This document shows, piece by piece, positions 17,503-25,594 of a stretch of 64,000 bases of DNA (positions are counted from its first letter, which is position 1; each line of letters begins with the position of its first letter). The notes beneath the pieces are model-generated. The model searched no databases and was not told the origin of the DNA. It saw nothing but the letters and a program-made list of their open reading frames with translations. The position numbers and the translations under genes are program-made. The stretch comes from Armatimonadota bacterium (GTDB lineage Bacteria; Armatimonadota; UBA5829; DTJY01): assembly GCA_023511795.1 (NCBI GenBank), contig JAIMAU010000003.1, forward strand, positions 248,001-312,000, given 5' to 3'.

Positions 17503-18792
17503 ATGCTCGAACGCATATTCCGACTCAAAGAAAGAAACACTGACATAAGAACCGAGGTAATTGCCGGCTTAACTACGTTTATGACCATGGCGTATATTAT
17601 CTTCGTCAACCCGAGCATACTTCAGGCAGCCGGGCTACCCCTTGTCCCAACTATCGCGGCCACTGCCCTTGCTGCTGCAATCCCAACACTTTTGATGGGG
17701 TTCTACACAAACTACCCCTTTGCGCTAGCAAGCGGAATGGGCTTAAACGCTGTGCTCGCCTATTCGGTTGTAAAGGGCATGAATATCCCATGGCAGACAG
17801 CCATGGGAATTGTTTTTGTTGAGGGAGCAATCATTACAATTCTAGTGCTTACCCGAATTCGCGAGTCCGTTATGCATGCTATCCCTCTAAGCTTAAAGCG
17901 AGCAATTGGGGTTGGAATTGGACTTCTAATCGCATATATCGGCATGCAGCAAGCCGGCTGGGTAATTGGAGACTCAGCGACGCTAACAAGCTTTGGTTCT
18001 TTTCGAAACACCGGCACGTTAGTTTCGACATGCGGCTTAGTTATCATGCTTGTGCTCATGGCTCGGCGAATTAAAGGATCTATACTTCTCGGGATTTTAA
18101 TCACCACCGGCATTGCCATCGCCGCCGGAATTGGTAAGATACCCGATAAGCTAATCGCCCCTCCAGACTTTTCGACGTTTGCAAAGCTGGACATCTTGGG
18201 GGCGTTGAATCTCAGCTTAGTTGCAACGATATTTGCTTTTCTAATCACTGACTTCTTTGACACCATGGGCACAGTAATCGCAGTTGGAGGCGAAGCAGGC
18301 TATCTGACCCCTGATGGACGCCTTCCGCGCCTGAACCGAGTGCTCCTTGTGGATTCACTTGCGGCAGTGTGGGGTTCGATATGTAGTGCAAGCTCAGTAA
18401 CTACCTATATTGAAAGCGCTTCTGGAGTTTCGACGGGCGGCCGAACTGGGCTGACTGCAGTGGTTGTAGGCGTTCTATTCCTGCTTGCCGTGTTCTTTGC
18501 ACCAGCAATCAGCATTGTTCCCGCCGTAGCAACCGCGCCAGCGCTCATAGTCGTTGGCTTTCTTTTAATGGCTGTAGTCTGCGAGATTCCATTCGGCAAC
18601 TTAGAGGAATCGTTCCCAGCATTCCTAACCATCCTCGTAATCCCTCTCACACTAAGCATATCGCGAGGAATCGGATACGGATTCATTGCCTACACTCTAG
18701 TTAAGCTGATGGTTGGGAAGTGGAGGGAATTGCACCCTTTGATGGTTGTTGTTTCCGCCCTATTCGCCCTAAGCTTCGCCTTGCAGAAATAA
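17503..18792 (+). CDS. AzgA-type purine (adenine/guanine/hypoxanthine) permease
   Basis: A 429-residue inner-membrane nucleobase:proton symporter of the NCS2/AzgA branch. The N-terminus RLKERNTDIRTEVIAGLTTFMTMAYIIFVNPSIL is diagnostic for AzgA/PbuG proteins. ASGMGLNAVLAYSV and FLITDFFDTMGTVIAVGGEAG carry the conserved substrate-site residues. Some twelve hydrophobic segments are visible. It lies 110 bases after apt; that gap holds a small CGGCT/AGCCG hairpin near 17452. Together with apt it forms a purine uptake and salvage pair. Confidence 0.93.
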   Translation: MLERIFRLKERNTDIRTEVIAGLTTFMTMAYIIFVNPSILQAAGLPLVPTIAATALAAAIPTLLMGFYTNYPFALASGMGLNAVLAYSVVKGMNIPWQTAMGIVFVEGAIITILVLTRIRESVMHAIPLSLKRAIGVGIGLLIAYIGMQQAGWVIGDSATLTSFGSFRNTGTLVSTCGLVIMLVLMARRIKGSILLGILITTGIAIAAGIGKIPDKLIAPPDFSTFAKLDILGALNLSLVATIFAFLITDFFDTMGTVIAVGGEAGYLTPDGRLPRLNRVLLVDSLAAVWGSICSASSVTTYIESASGVSTGGRTGLTAVVVGVLFLLAVFFAPAISIVPAVATAPALIVVGFLLMAVVCEIPFGNLEESFPAFLTILVIPLTLSISRGIGYGFIAYTLVKLMVGKWRELHPLMVVVSALFALSFALQK

Positions 18793-18831
18793 GCTAAGCG
18801 ATTGTTCGCCGAAATAGCCATCGCCATGCCG

Positions 18832-19911
18832 TCACCAGCCTAGTGTGATGTTTCTGCGCGTTTCTTCTAGAAGCTGCTGCACCTTAACGGGGCTACCTGT
18901 TTTGCTACTTTTGATTGCCGCGAAGATTAGCGCAACCGACTGGAGATTGTCCTCCACATTTGTTTCCATTGGTTCGCCGCCGTCGAGCCAACGCACGAAT
19001 TTCTCAATAAGCCATGTATTTGCCCATTTTGGCTGCTCGATGAGCGGTATTGTTTCGCCTGTGCCTTCATCCGAATATGAACCAGATGGGTTGTACCAAA
19101 ATCGCTCAATCCGGCGGTGGTTTAGGATAATAGTTGCCTTCTCGCATTCGGCGCGAATGTATTCCTGGCCCCAGCCATTGAGCCCCGTAGCATTGGTCTT
19201 GGCACCCTCATAGAAAGCGCGCGCTCCGTTTTGAAAAGACATCATAACAAGACCTTGGGAGTCACCAGCAAATTCACCCCACGGCGGATTCCAGGTCTGT
19301 GCGTAAATAGTATCGCACTTTGCCCCAGCTAGGTCTGCAAGTATGTCGAGATGGTGAACAGCTCCTTCAACCATTAGGGTGTCGGGTATTTCATGACGGA
19401 ATTTGCCCCAGCTTCCAAACCGCCGGCAATCACATGTGAATCGGCAAATTAAATAGTCAAGCTGGCCATACTGCCCCGACCTAAGCTCCTGCCGAAGAGT
19501 AGTCTTGTCTTGGTCAAAGCGGTGGCTCATGGTAACGCCCATTTTCTTTCCTGCGCGTTTGACTTTTTCGGCAATGCGGACGGATGCTTCCAAGGTGTCT
19601 GCGATTGGCTTCTCGGATAGTATATGCATATCATGAGCAAGCGCCACGTCGACTATATCCTCGTGAAATGCCGGTGGTACGACTATAGTGCAGAAATCGG
19701 CAGGGTTTTCGCCGAACGCTTTTTTAATATCGGTATAGCACCTATCCTCTGGCAAACCAAGATGCTCACGAGCATTTAATAAAGCTTCCGAATTAATATC
19801 CACAGCAGCTACTACTTCAACAAGTCCTTCTTTGATGTTTGGTGGGAGAAATACTTTGCACCACCAGGCACCAAAGCCTCCCGTGCCAACTTGAATCATC
19901 TTGTAAGCCAT
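18832..19911 (-). CDS. Gfo/Idh/MocA family oxidoreductase
   Basis: A 359-residue NAD(P)-dependent sugar or inositol dehydrogenase-type protein. It has a Rossmann motif VGTGGFGAWWCKVF (residues 7-20), the conserved SEKPIADTLEASVRIAE near 95, and the HRFDQDKT and VEGAVHHLDILADLAG segments of the C-terminal domain with the putative catalytic histidine. ATG with AAAGGAGGAG. It is convergent with the purine permease and follows the sulfatase pair on the minus strand. Function in breakdown of the released sugar is inference. Confidence 0.88.
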   Translation of the reverse strand: MAYKMIQVGTGGFGAWWCKVFLPPNIKEGLVEVVAAVDINSEALLNAREHLGLPEDRCYTDIKKAFGENPADFCTIVVPPAFHEDIVDVALAHDMHILSEKPIADTLEASVRIAEKVKRAGKKMGVTMSHRFDQDKTTLRQELRSGQYGQLDYLICRFTCDCRRFGSWGKFRHEIPDTLMVEGAVHHLDILADLAGAKCDTIYAQTWNPPWGEFAGDSQGLVMMSFQNGARAFYEGAKTNATGLNGWGQEYIRAECEKATIILNHRRIERFWYNPSGSYSDEGTGETIPLIEQPKWANTWLIEKFVRWLDGGEPMETNVEDNLQSVALIFAAIKSSKTGSPVKVQQLLEETRRNITLGW

Positions 19912-19953
19912 TTTCTCCTCCTTTGAAGACCAATATATTCAAATGCACAAGCC

Positions 19954-20730
19954 CTATAATTTGTGGTCCTCTTCTTCCACATTAATATGACCAATGCATT
20001 TGTCGCCATTTAGGAATTCTATGCGCCCATTGGAGTAGCGCAATTTAATTTTGCCCTCACCGTCTAAAGCTATGGCATTCCCATGCATTTGAATGCCAAC
20101 GTCAAACTTCGCAGGCAGGTCAATCCCAATCGAACCGCTGCTTTCAAGCGATATTTGCTTTTCAAAGATAGCACCTGGGCCTGAGCCATTATTCTTGATG
20201 ACAATGCCGCTCTGGCATGGATTTGGTCCACAAGCCATGACATTGACGCCATACAATACCGTCTGCTCTGAGCCTGCATAAAGATTGCTCATTTCAACAT
20301 TAACGCCTAGACCAACCATTGGAGCATTGCTGAAAACTTCCGAATGAAGACCACAAGACCAACCCCTACCGTTTTTATGCAGGCGAGAACAGATTACACA
20401 AGCATCTCCTTCGACATGATGAGTGGTCAAGTGAGAATAAATTGTCCAAGGATAAGACTTTGTGCCCTTTTCTTCATGCATTAGGGACAGGATTTCGTGA
20501 GTCATAGCCCGCCCGTTATTGTTATCCGAGCGCTCAAAGCGAATCATTGTATCAAGCGGCTCAATAGGCGGCCGTCCTTTATATACACAGGTTTTGAGCA
20601 CCTCCCCTTCGGTTTCTAATCCAGAAGAATTCTCCTCGGCCAGCACGCGCCTGCCAATGAGTCCACCTAATAATGCCAGCAAGCCTTTCAATATAAAACC
20701 ACGGCGATTTTTCGAACTGTCACTCATCAT
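19954..20730 (-). CDS. Tat-exported tail-fibre-like beta protein, uncharacterised
   Basis: A 258-residue protein with a twin-arginine-type signal (KNRRGFILKGLLALLGGLIG). The C-terminal half resembles the trimeric beta-structured ends of phage tail fibre or hyaluronidase-type proteins (GIQMHGNAIALDGEGKIKLRYSNGRIEFLNGD). The middle has several cysteines (ACVICSRLH, WSCGLHSE, ACGPNPC) that could bind metal. No enzyme motif is seen. Its ATG overlaps the sulfatase stop by one base (TAATG), and its AAGGAG ribosome site lies inside the end of that gene, so the two are translated together. Function unknown. Confidence 0.6.
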   Translation of the reverse strand: MMSDSSKNRRGFILKGLLALLGGLIGRRVLAEENSSGLETEGEVLKTCVYKGRPPIEPLDTMIRFERSDNNNGRAMTHEILSLMHEEKGTKSYPWTIYSHLTTHHVEGDACVICSRLHKNGRGWSCGLHSEVFSNAPMVGLGVNVEMSNLYAGSEQTVLYGVNVMACGPNPCQSGIVIKNNGSGPGAIFEKQISLESSGSIGIDLPAKFDVGIQMHGNAIALDGEGKIKLRYSNGRIEFLNGDKCIGHINVEEEDHKL

Positions 20731-22127
20731 TAATCACTCCTTAGTTCGGCGAACCAACCTTGGACGGCAGTCGTCAGCTCTTCTACGAGGGACGGATGCT
20801 TATCTGCTAGATTGGTCTTTTCGCCAGGGTCTGTCTCTAGATTAGAAAGATGAACAGCATCGGGCTGGGTTTGGTTGAAATCAAGCTTGCCATTCAGCAC
20901 GAGCTTCCACTCTCCCTGTCGAACTGCAAGTTGGCCATCATACTCCCAAAAGAGCCGATGATGTGGGGACTTTGCACCTTCGACTACCATCTGCCGGATA
21001 CTTATGCCGTCAATACTTCGGCCAGCTGGGAGCTTACCGCCAGCAAATTCAATGAATGTCGGAAAGATGTCCATCATTGCGCCTACTTCGTGGCAAACTT
21101 TTCCTGCTGGAATGCGGCCAGGTGCGCTCATGATTGCCGGCATGCGTATTCCTCCCTCGAAAAGGCTCCCCTTGTGTCCGCGAAAGATTCCCGCACTGCC
21201 GCCGAGATATGGATCAACCCTGCCATCGAGCCAATTGCGGGTCTCATTAGATGGTCCATTGTCGCTTGAGAAAAAGATTACGGTATTCTCATGTTGACCC
21301 GCCTGCTTGAGCGCTTTGACTATCTCGCCGACTCCATCATCCACAGCGGCAATCATAGCGGCCATGATTCGGCGGTCGGGAGGCATGTTAGAAAAGCGGT
21401 CAAGATACTTTTTAGGCGCATGCATTGGATAGTGCGGTGCGCTGTAAGGCACATAGAGGAAAAACGGCTGGTTGCTTTGATGCTTGATAAACTCCACTGC
21501 TTTCTCGGTGATTAACTCAGTTAGATAGCGCCCATTTTCCCACACCTCTCTGTCGTTGTGCCAAAGGTCGTGCACGGGATTTTCGCCGCGTCCCTGGCCC
21601 CAGTAGTAAATATGCGAATAGTAATCAACACAGCCAGCCAGAAACCCAAAAAACTCATCAAACCCATGAGCATTTGGCCGGTATTCTTCTGCCGTGCCAA
21701 GATGCCATTTGCCGAAAATCGCTGTTCGATACCCGAGGGGCTTCAGGGCTGTTGCCAACGTAACCTCTGTTGGCGGAAGGCCAGCCAAACCCCGCTTCCC
21801 GCCGAGAATACGAGGAACTCCGGCGCGCATTGGATAGCGGCCGGTCAGCAAAGATGCGCGAGATGGAGAACATACAGGGGAATTCGAATACCAATTTGTA
21901 AAGCGTACGCCGCTTTTAGCAAGAGAATCTAGGTTTGGAGTTTTCGCCTCCTTCGACCCGAAGCACCCCAAGTCGCCATATCCCAGGTCGTCGCAGTAGA
22001 TAATAACAAAGTTGGGCTTCTTTGCAGCAGGCTCTTTTGCAAAAGGCATACCGATACCTCCGATTCCAACGGCGACTGCCGCGGACGATTTGAGAAATTC
22101 CCGCCTAGTTACTTTTTGCTCTAACAT
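20730..22127 (-). CDS. Tat-exported arylsulfatase-type sulfatase (S1 family)
   Basis: A type I sulfatase that hydrolyses a sulfate ester using formylglycine. The Tat signal is KVTRREFLKSSAAVAVG. The first metal-binding DD is in NFVIIYCDDLGYGDLG. The formylglycine motif is CSPSRASLLTGRYP, with the cysteine near residue 87. FGKWHLGT and FFSSDNGPSN provide further active-site residues. The length of about 465 residues is normal. A TTG at 22145 is possible, but ATG at 22127 has AAGGA ten bases upstream and begins close to the Tat motif, so I prefer it. Substrate unknown. Confidence 0.92.
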   Translation of the reverse strand: MLEQKVTRREFLKSSAAVAVGIGGIGMPFAKEPAAKKPNFVIIYCDDLGYGDLGCFGSKEAKTPNLDSLAKSGVRFTNWYSNSPVCSPSRASLLTGRYPMRAGVPRILGGKRGLAGLPPTEVTLATALKPLGYRTAIFGKWHLGTAEEYRPNAHGFDEFFGFLAGCVDYYSHIYYWGQGRGENPVHDLWHNDREVWENGRYLTELITEKAVEFIKHQSNQPFFLYVPYSAPHYPMHAPKKYLDRFSNMPPDRRIMAAMIAAVDDGVGEIVKALKQAGQHENTVIFFSSDNGPSNETRNWLDGRVDPYLGGSAGIFRGHKGSLFEGGIRMPAIMSAPGRIPAGKVCHEVGAMMDIFPTFIEFAGGKLPAGRSIDGISIRQMVVEGAKSPHHRLFWEYDGQLAVRQGEWKLVLNGKLDFNQTQPDAVHLSNLETDPGEKTNLADKHPSLVEELTTAVQGWFAELRSD

Positions 22128-22358
22128 GACTAATTTTCCTTGCAAAGCGAAGCAATTAATATACCCTTAAGATTCGCCAAACTGCTTTCACCTTCATAAT
22201 TTAAGGGGTTCACGCCGCTAACCAGAATAAATATCAAGCAGTTAATTATTGCATGCAAGGGAGTTATGTGTTCGGTTGGGGAATGCAAGATGGTCCTAGG
22301 AAAAAATATATCAGCATTCAACTGGAAAATGTTGATTGGGATTTGGAATCTACTCACA

Positions 22359-22421
22359 AGGCTCCTCTTCTCCCTTTTGGGCCTTTTTTCCTTCTCATTA
22401 GGCAAGGGAGAAGAGAAGCCT
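22359..22421 (-). repeat. 18-bp stem-loop between ferritin and sulfatase
   Basis: Left arm 22359-22376 and right arm 22404-22421 pair over 18 positions, with one C/A mismatch that becomes a G-U pair in minus-strand RNA. The loop is 27 nt. It starts 20 bases after the ferritin stop and may end that transcript, though no T-run follows. The arms carry the purine-rich motif AAGGGAGAAGAG, like the repeat at 6157. The 313-base gap 22128-22440 otherwise shows no gene. Confidence 0.55.
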
Positions 22422-22440
22422 ATATTGCGAACGACAGGGG

Positions 22441-22977
22441 CTAACCCGCGGACGCTGCTTCACCGCCTGTTAGAATTGCGGGAGGCACAAAGACACGCGT
22501 GGCAAGCTCACGATCAATTATCAGCAAACCGCCAGGTGCATCGCCTGTTAACTTGAGTTGCTGGAGAATGTCCGCTGGGTTTTTCTCCTCTTCTACCTGT
22601 TCGGTTACAAACCACTGAAGCATGGCATTTGAGGCAAAATCCTTTTCTTCCAGCGCAAGGTTCACCAAATCATTAATCATTGCGGTAACCTTTTGCTCGT
22701 GTTTGAGGGCGTCTTCAAAGGGTGCGATAGGTCCTGACCAATCAGTCGGCGGCGCCTCAATTGCTTTGAGGATGACCCGCCCACCGCGGTCAATTACGTG
22801 ATTGTAGATAATCTGGGCATGGGCTTGCTCCTCTTGATTCTGCACAAAGAACCAATTTGCGAAACCGGGCAAGCCAATTGATTGGTAGTAGGCAGACATT
22901 GAGAGGTAAAGGTAGCCCGAATACATCTCTGCATTTATCTGCTTGTTTAATGCATCTAACATTCTCTGACTTAACAT
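22441..22977 (-). CDS. ferritin (non-heme iron storage)
   Basis: A 178-residue prokaryotic ferritin that oxidises and stores iron as a 24-subunit cage in the cytoplasm. It opens with LNKQINAEMYSGYLYLSMSAYYQ (A helix, ferroxidase Glu). It continues with FVQNQEEQAHAQIIYNHVIDRGG (B helix ExxH), a long loop, and WFVTEQVEEEKNPADIL (D helix). The C-terminal tail is short. GGAGG precedes the ATG. It is followed on the same strand by a stem-loop, and rubrerythrin is upstream with 42 bases between, so the two may be co-transcribed. Confidence 0.95.
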   Translation of the reverse strand: MLSQRMLDALNKQINAEMYSGYLYLSMSAYYQSIGLPGFANWFFVQNQEEQAHAQIIYNHVIDRGGRVILKAIEAPPTDWSGPIAPFEDALKHEQKVTAMINDLVNLALEEKDFASNAMLQWFVTEQVEEEKNPADILQQLKLTGDAPGGLLIIDRELATRVFVPPAILTGGEAASAG

Positions 22978-23019
22978 TCTTGCCTCCTATTGCAAGTTAA
23001 TGGGATTTGATAGCGATGG

Positions 23020-23592
23020 CTACCAATTCTCTGCTAGCAATTCAAAATATGCCTGGGGATGCTCGCAAGCTGGGCAAACTTTCGGCGCCGATGTTCCTTC
23101 ATGAATATATCCACAATTCCTGCAACGCCAAACCACCGGTTGGCTTTTTTGGAACACGGTTCCAGCCTCAACATTTGCCAAAAGCCCCCGATAGCGCTTT
23201 TCGTGTTGTTTCTCGGAGATTGAAATTGCGCGGAATACAGCTGCAATCTGGCGGAAGCCTTCTTCTTCGGCAACTTTGGCGAACTCCTGATAAAGCTTTG
23301 CCCATTCGAAGTATTCGCCTTCTGCTGCCTCCTTGAGATTTTCAGCGGTTGTACCAATCACACCTGCGGGATAGGTGGCTTGAATTTCAACATCGCCGCC
23401 TTGGAGAAACTTGAAAAATCGCTTGGCATGCTCCTTCTCTTGCTCAGCTGTCTCGAGGAAAACGTCAGCGATTTGCATATAGCCTTCGTTCCTCGCGACG
23501 CTTGCAAAAAAGGTATAACGATTCCTTGCCTGAGATTCTCCGGCAAATGCTTTTAATAAGTTCTTTTCTGTCTGCGTTCCTTTCAAGTCCAA
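23020..23592 (-). CDS. rubrerythrin
   Basis: A 190-residue diiron peroxidase with a C-terminal rubredoxin domain; it reduces hydrogen peroxide in microaerobes and anaerobes. The four-helix domain shows NLLKAFAGESQARNRYTFFA, EKEHAKRFFKFL, FEWAKLYQEFAKVAEEEG and ISISEKQHEKRY. The rubredoxin end has WRCRNCGYIHEGT and CPACEHPQAYFE, both CxxC pairs intact. The start is TTG at 23592 with GGGAG upstream. Co-located with ferritin, which points to joint handling of iron and peroxide. Confidence 0.95.
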   Translation of the reverse strand: MDLKGTQTEKNLLKAFAGESQARNRYTFFASVARNEGYMQIADVFLETAEQEKEHAKRFFKFLQGGDVEIQATYPAGVIGTTAENLKEAAEGEYFEWAKLYQEFAKVAEEEGFRQIAAVFRAISISEKQHEKRYRGLLANVEAGTVFQKSQPVVWRCRNCGYIHEGTSAPKVCPACEHPQAYFELLAENW

Positions 23593-23700
23593 AGTGCTTT
23601 TCTCCCTTCTACATCATTTTGACCCTTATAGGCTTAGCGCTTAACCTGCCTATCCTAAATATACTACCAACCTAGGCGCAATTTAAAACACTAAATTGTG

Positions 23701-25584
23701 CTATGAGATAATCCAAATTGGGCTCGACCAGGCAATTGCGCCATCTTCTTGGGTAATGCGAACGTAGTAGAAGGTGAATGGCTTGGGCAAGTGCACTGTA
23801 GGCGGCAGATTAACATCGTCAAGCGGTTCGCAATCCACCCATTCTAGTTCGACGTCGAGCCTGCCAGGAGTTGAAGTATAGATATCTTTATTATTCCTTA
23901 CTATTTCGATTAGCTTGATTGGTGCAGTGCCGCAGACCGAAACCAGGATTTTTCGAGATGACGCAAGGTTCGGATGTTCTGCAAGCAGGAATTCCGACCC
24001 CATAAAACCATTGTTCATTTGAAAATTCAAAATAATGCGCTCGCCTGTAGTTCCATAGCACCGACGATTCCAAAGTGCCTCCCAGATTGCTTGCCGGGTA
24101 TTTTCTTTCGCCCAAACAGCAGTAAGCCCGCCAGTCTGCCCACGACCGCGCGTTGTTCGGTCGCCCACATGACCAAGATGGTCATCAAAATCCGCTGTAA
24201 AACCCACACGCCATCCGAGCGCAAGGGCGCGCTGCACGTAGCCTAAGGGGTTCATTGGCGTGTTATCCTCGCGAAGGACAGGACTACCAGGCAAAGGATT
24301 GCCATCCTCGGGGCTGCGTTCAGAGCATCCCCATATCGAATATATCTCGACCAGCCGCTCCTTATCCGACTCATGAAAGGTCCAATCGTTGTGGTTGCCC
24401 GGATGTGGAGGATGATGTGGGATGATGATTGCTGATTCATTCTTCAGTGCACCAAAAAGATCCAGCGGCGTCGGATAATGGCCCTCATCAGAGCGGTAGA
24501 TTGGCCTATAATCTTCTAGATAATACACATTGCGGTCACCGTGACCAAGCTTGCGCCATTTTGCCCATTCATAACCAAGGAAAACTGTGAATCGGTGAGG
24601 TTCATTATATCGAGCCACAGCTTTCTGAACTAAGTGCCAAAGGTTGTCTGGCGTTTCCTTCTCATTGTCGTGATCGCTTGAGGCGGCAAAATCAAGCGCA
24701 CATTCGTCCCTAATGTATTTGAAATACCTATCGAGAGAGCCGACGCCATCGGAAATTTCAGTATGGCCGTGGAAAGCACCCCATAAGAGTTTATATTCGG
24801 CGTTGCCGCATATGATTGGATTAGTAACAGATTTCATACCATTTGCGGCATCCTCCACCTCGAATCGGTAGATACCCTCCTTGGAAATTGAAGCGGCAAT
24901 GCGGACGCAGTTCGAGCCATCAACCTCAAAGCGGCTGGTGAGTATCCTTTCGCCATTCAAGTGCACGACAATATCACCGGGGGTTTGGCACGCCGTATTC
25001 CGATTCGCATCCTCAGGCCTCACAAGCAGGGAGAACCCTTCCGCAGGAGGAACGGTGCTCGGCGCTATTGCCCTGATGCCAACAGGAACACTTCCTATGA
25101 TTGGAAACATGCACGCACCAACGATGCGATTCAGCGTATCTCCGAAAAGGCCGTGAATTTTGATTTCCTCAATAGGAGAGGCAACCATAAGCAGAACAAA
25201 CCGATCGGGGTGAGACAGCCGAGGTGCGGTAACTCCAGTCAGATGTGCTGTCAAAACCTCTCCTTTTTCAAACCCTTCTAAGGGAACCCTGAATGAAAAG
25301 ATGCCGTTATCTTCGCTACGATTGATGGCGCTCAGCAGTTCGCCAGATGCGGTTTGCAGGGAAACATATCCTTCTTGGGATGGATTATCGGTTTGAAACC
25401 CTTGCCATGGAGGCTTAAGATTGCGGCCGCCATGAAAGCAAAGCCAGAGCACTTGGTCAGACGAAACCGGCTTAGAGAGGATAAAGGAGAGAACCCATGA
25501 CCCTTTTTCGCCGGCACATGCGATTGGAGGATTAGGCTTGCTAATTAACACATCCTTTGGTATTCTAAGCGGACGACTTTGCAT
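23701..25584 (-). CDS. DUF3604/PHP-domain metal-dependent protein
   Basis: A 627-residue protein without a signal peptide. An N-terminal beta region (1-260) precedes a PHP-type metal domain. That domain starts LWGAFHGHTEISDGVGSLDRYF near 267 and has DFAASSDHDNE, IIIPHHPPHP and FTADFDDHLGH with many histidine and aspartate ligands. A C-terminal beta region follows. DUF3604 proteins are often found with carbohydrate loci; activity is not established. GAGG precedes the ATG by eight bases, ten bases after the preceding stop, so it is the third gene of the operon that starts with GH29. Confidence 0.82.
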   Translation of the reverse strand: MQSRPLRIPKDVLISKPNPPIACAGEKGSWVLSFILSKPVSSDQVLWLCFHGGRNLKPPWQGFQTDNPSQEGYVSLQTASGELLSAINRSEDNGIFSFRVPLEGFEKGEVLTAHLTGVTAPRLSHPDRFVLLMVASPIEEIKIHGLFGDTLNRIVGACMFPIIGSVPVGIRAIAPSTVPPAEGFSLLVRPEDANRNTACQTPGDIVVHLNGERILTSRFEVDGSNCVRIAASISKEGIYRFEVEDAANGMKSVTNPIICGNAEYKLLWGAFHGHTEISDGVGSLDRYFKYIRDECALDFAASSDHDNEKETPDNLWHLVQKAVARYNEPHRFTVFLGYEWAKWRKLGHGDRNVYYLEDYRPIYRSDEGHYPTPLDLFGALKNESAIIIPHHPPHPGNHNDWTFHESDKERLVEIYSIWGCSERSPEDGNPLPGSPVLREDNTPMNPLGYVQRALALGWRVGFTADFDDHLGHVGDRTTRGRGQTGGLTAVWAKENTRQAIWEALWNRRCYGTTGERIILNFQMNNGFMGSEFLLAEHPNLASSRKILVSVCGTAPIKLIEIVRNNKDIYTSTPGRLDVELEWVDCEPLDDVNLPPTVHLPKPFTFYYVRITQEDGAIAWSSPIWIIS

Positions 25585-25594
25585 GCAAAAACCT

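Noticed and set aside
22130-22405. 91-codon minus-strand frame between ferritin and sulfatase
   Set aside because: It starts inside the long stem-loop, overlaps the sulfatase start, has no ribosome site and no recognisable sequence.
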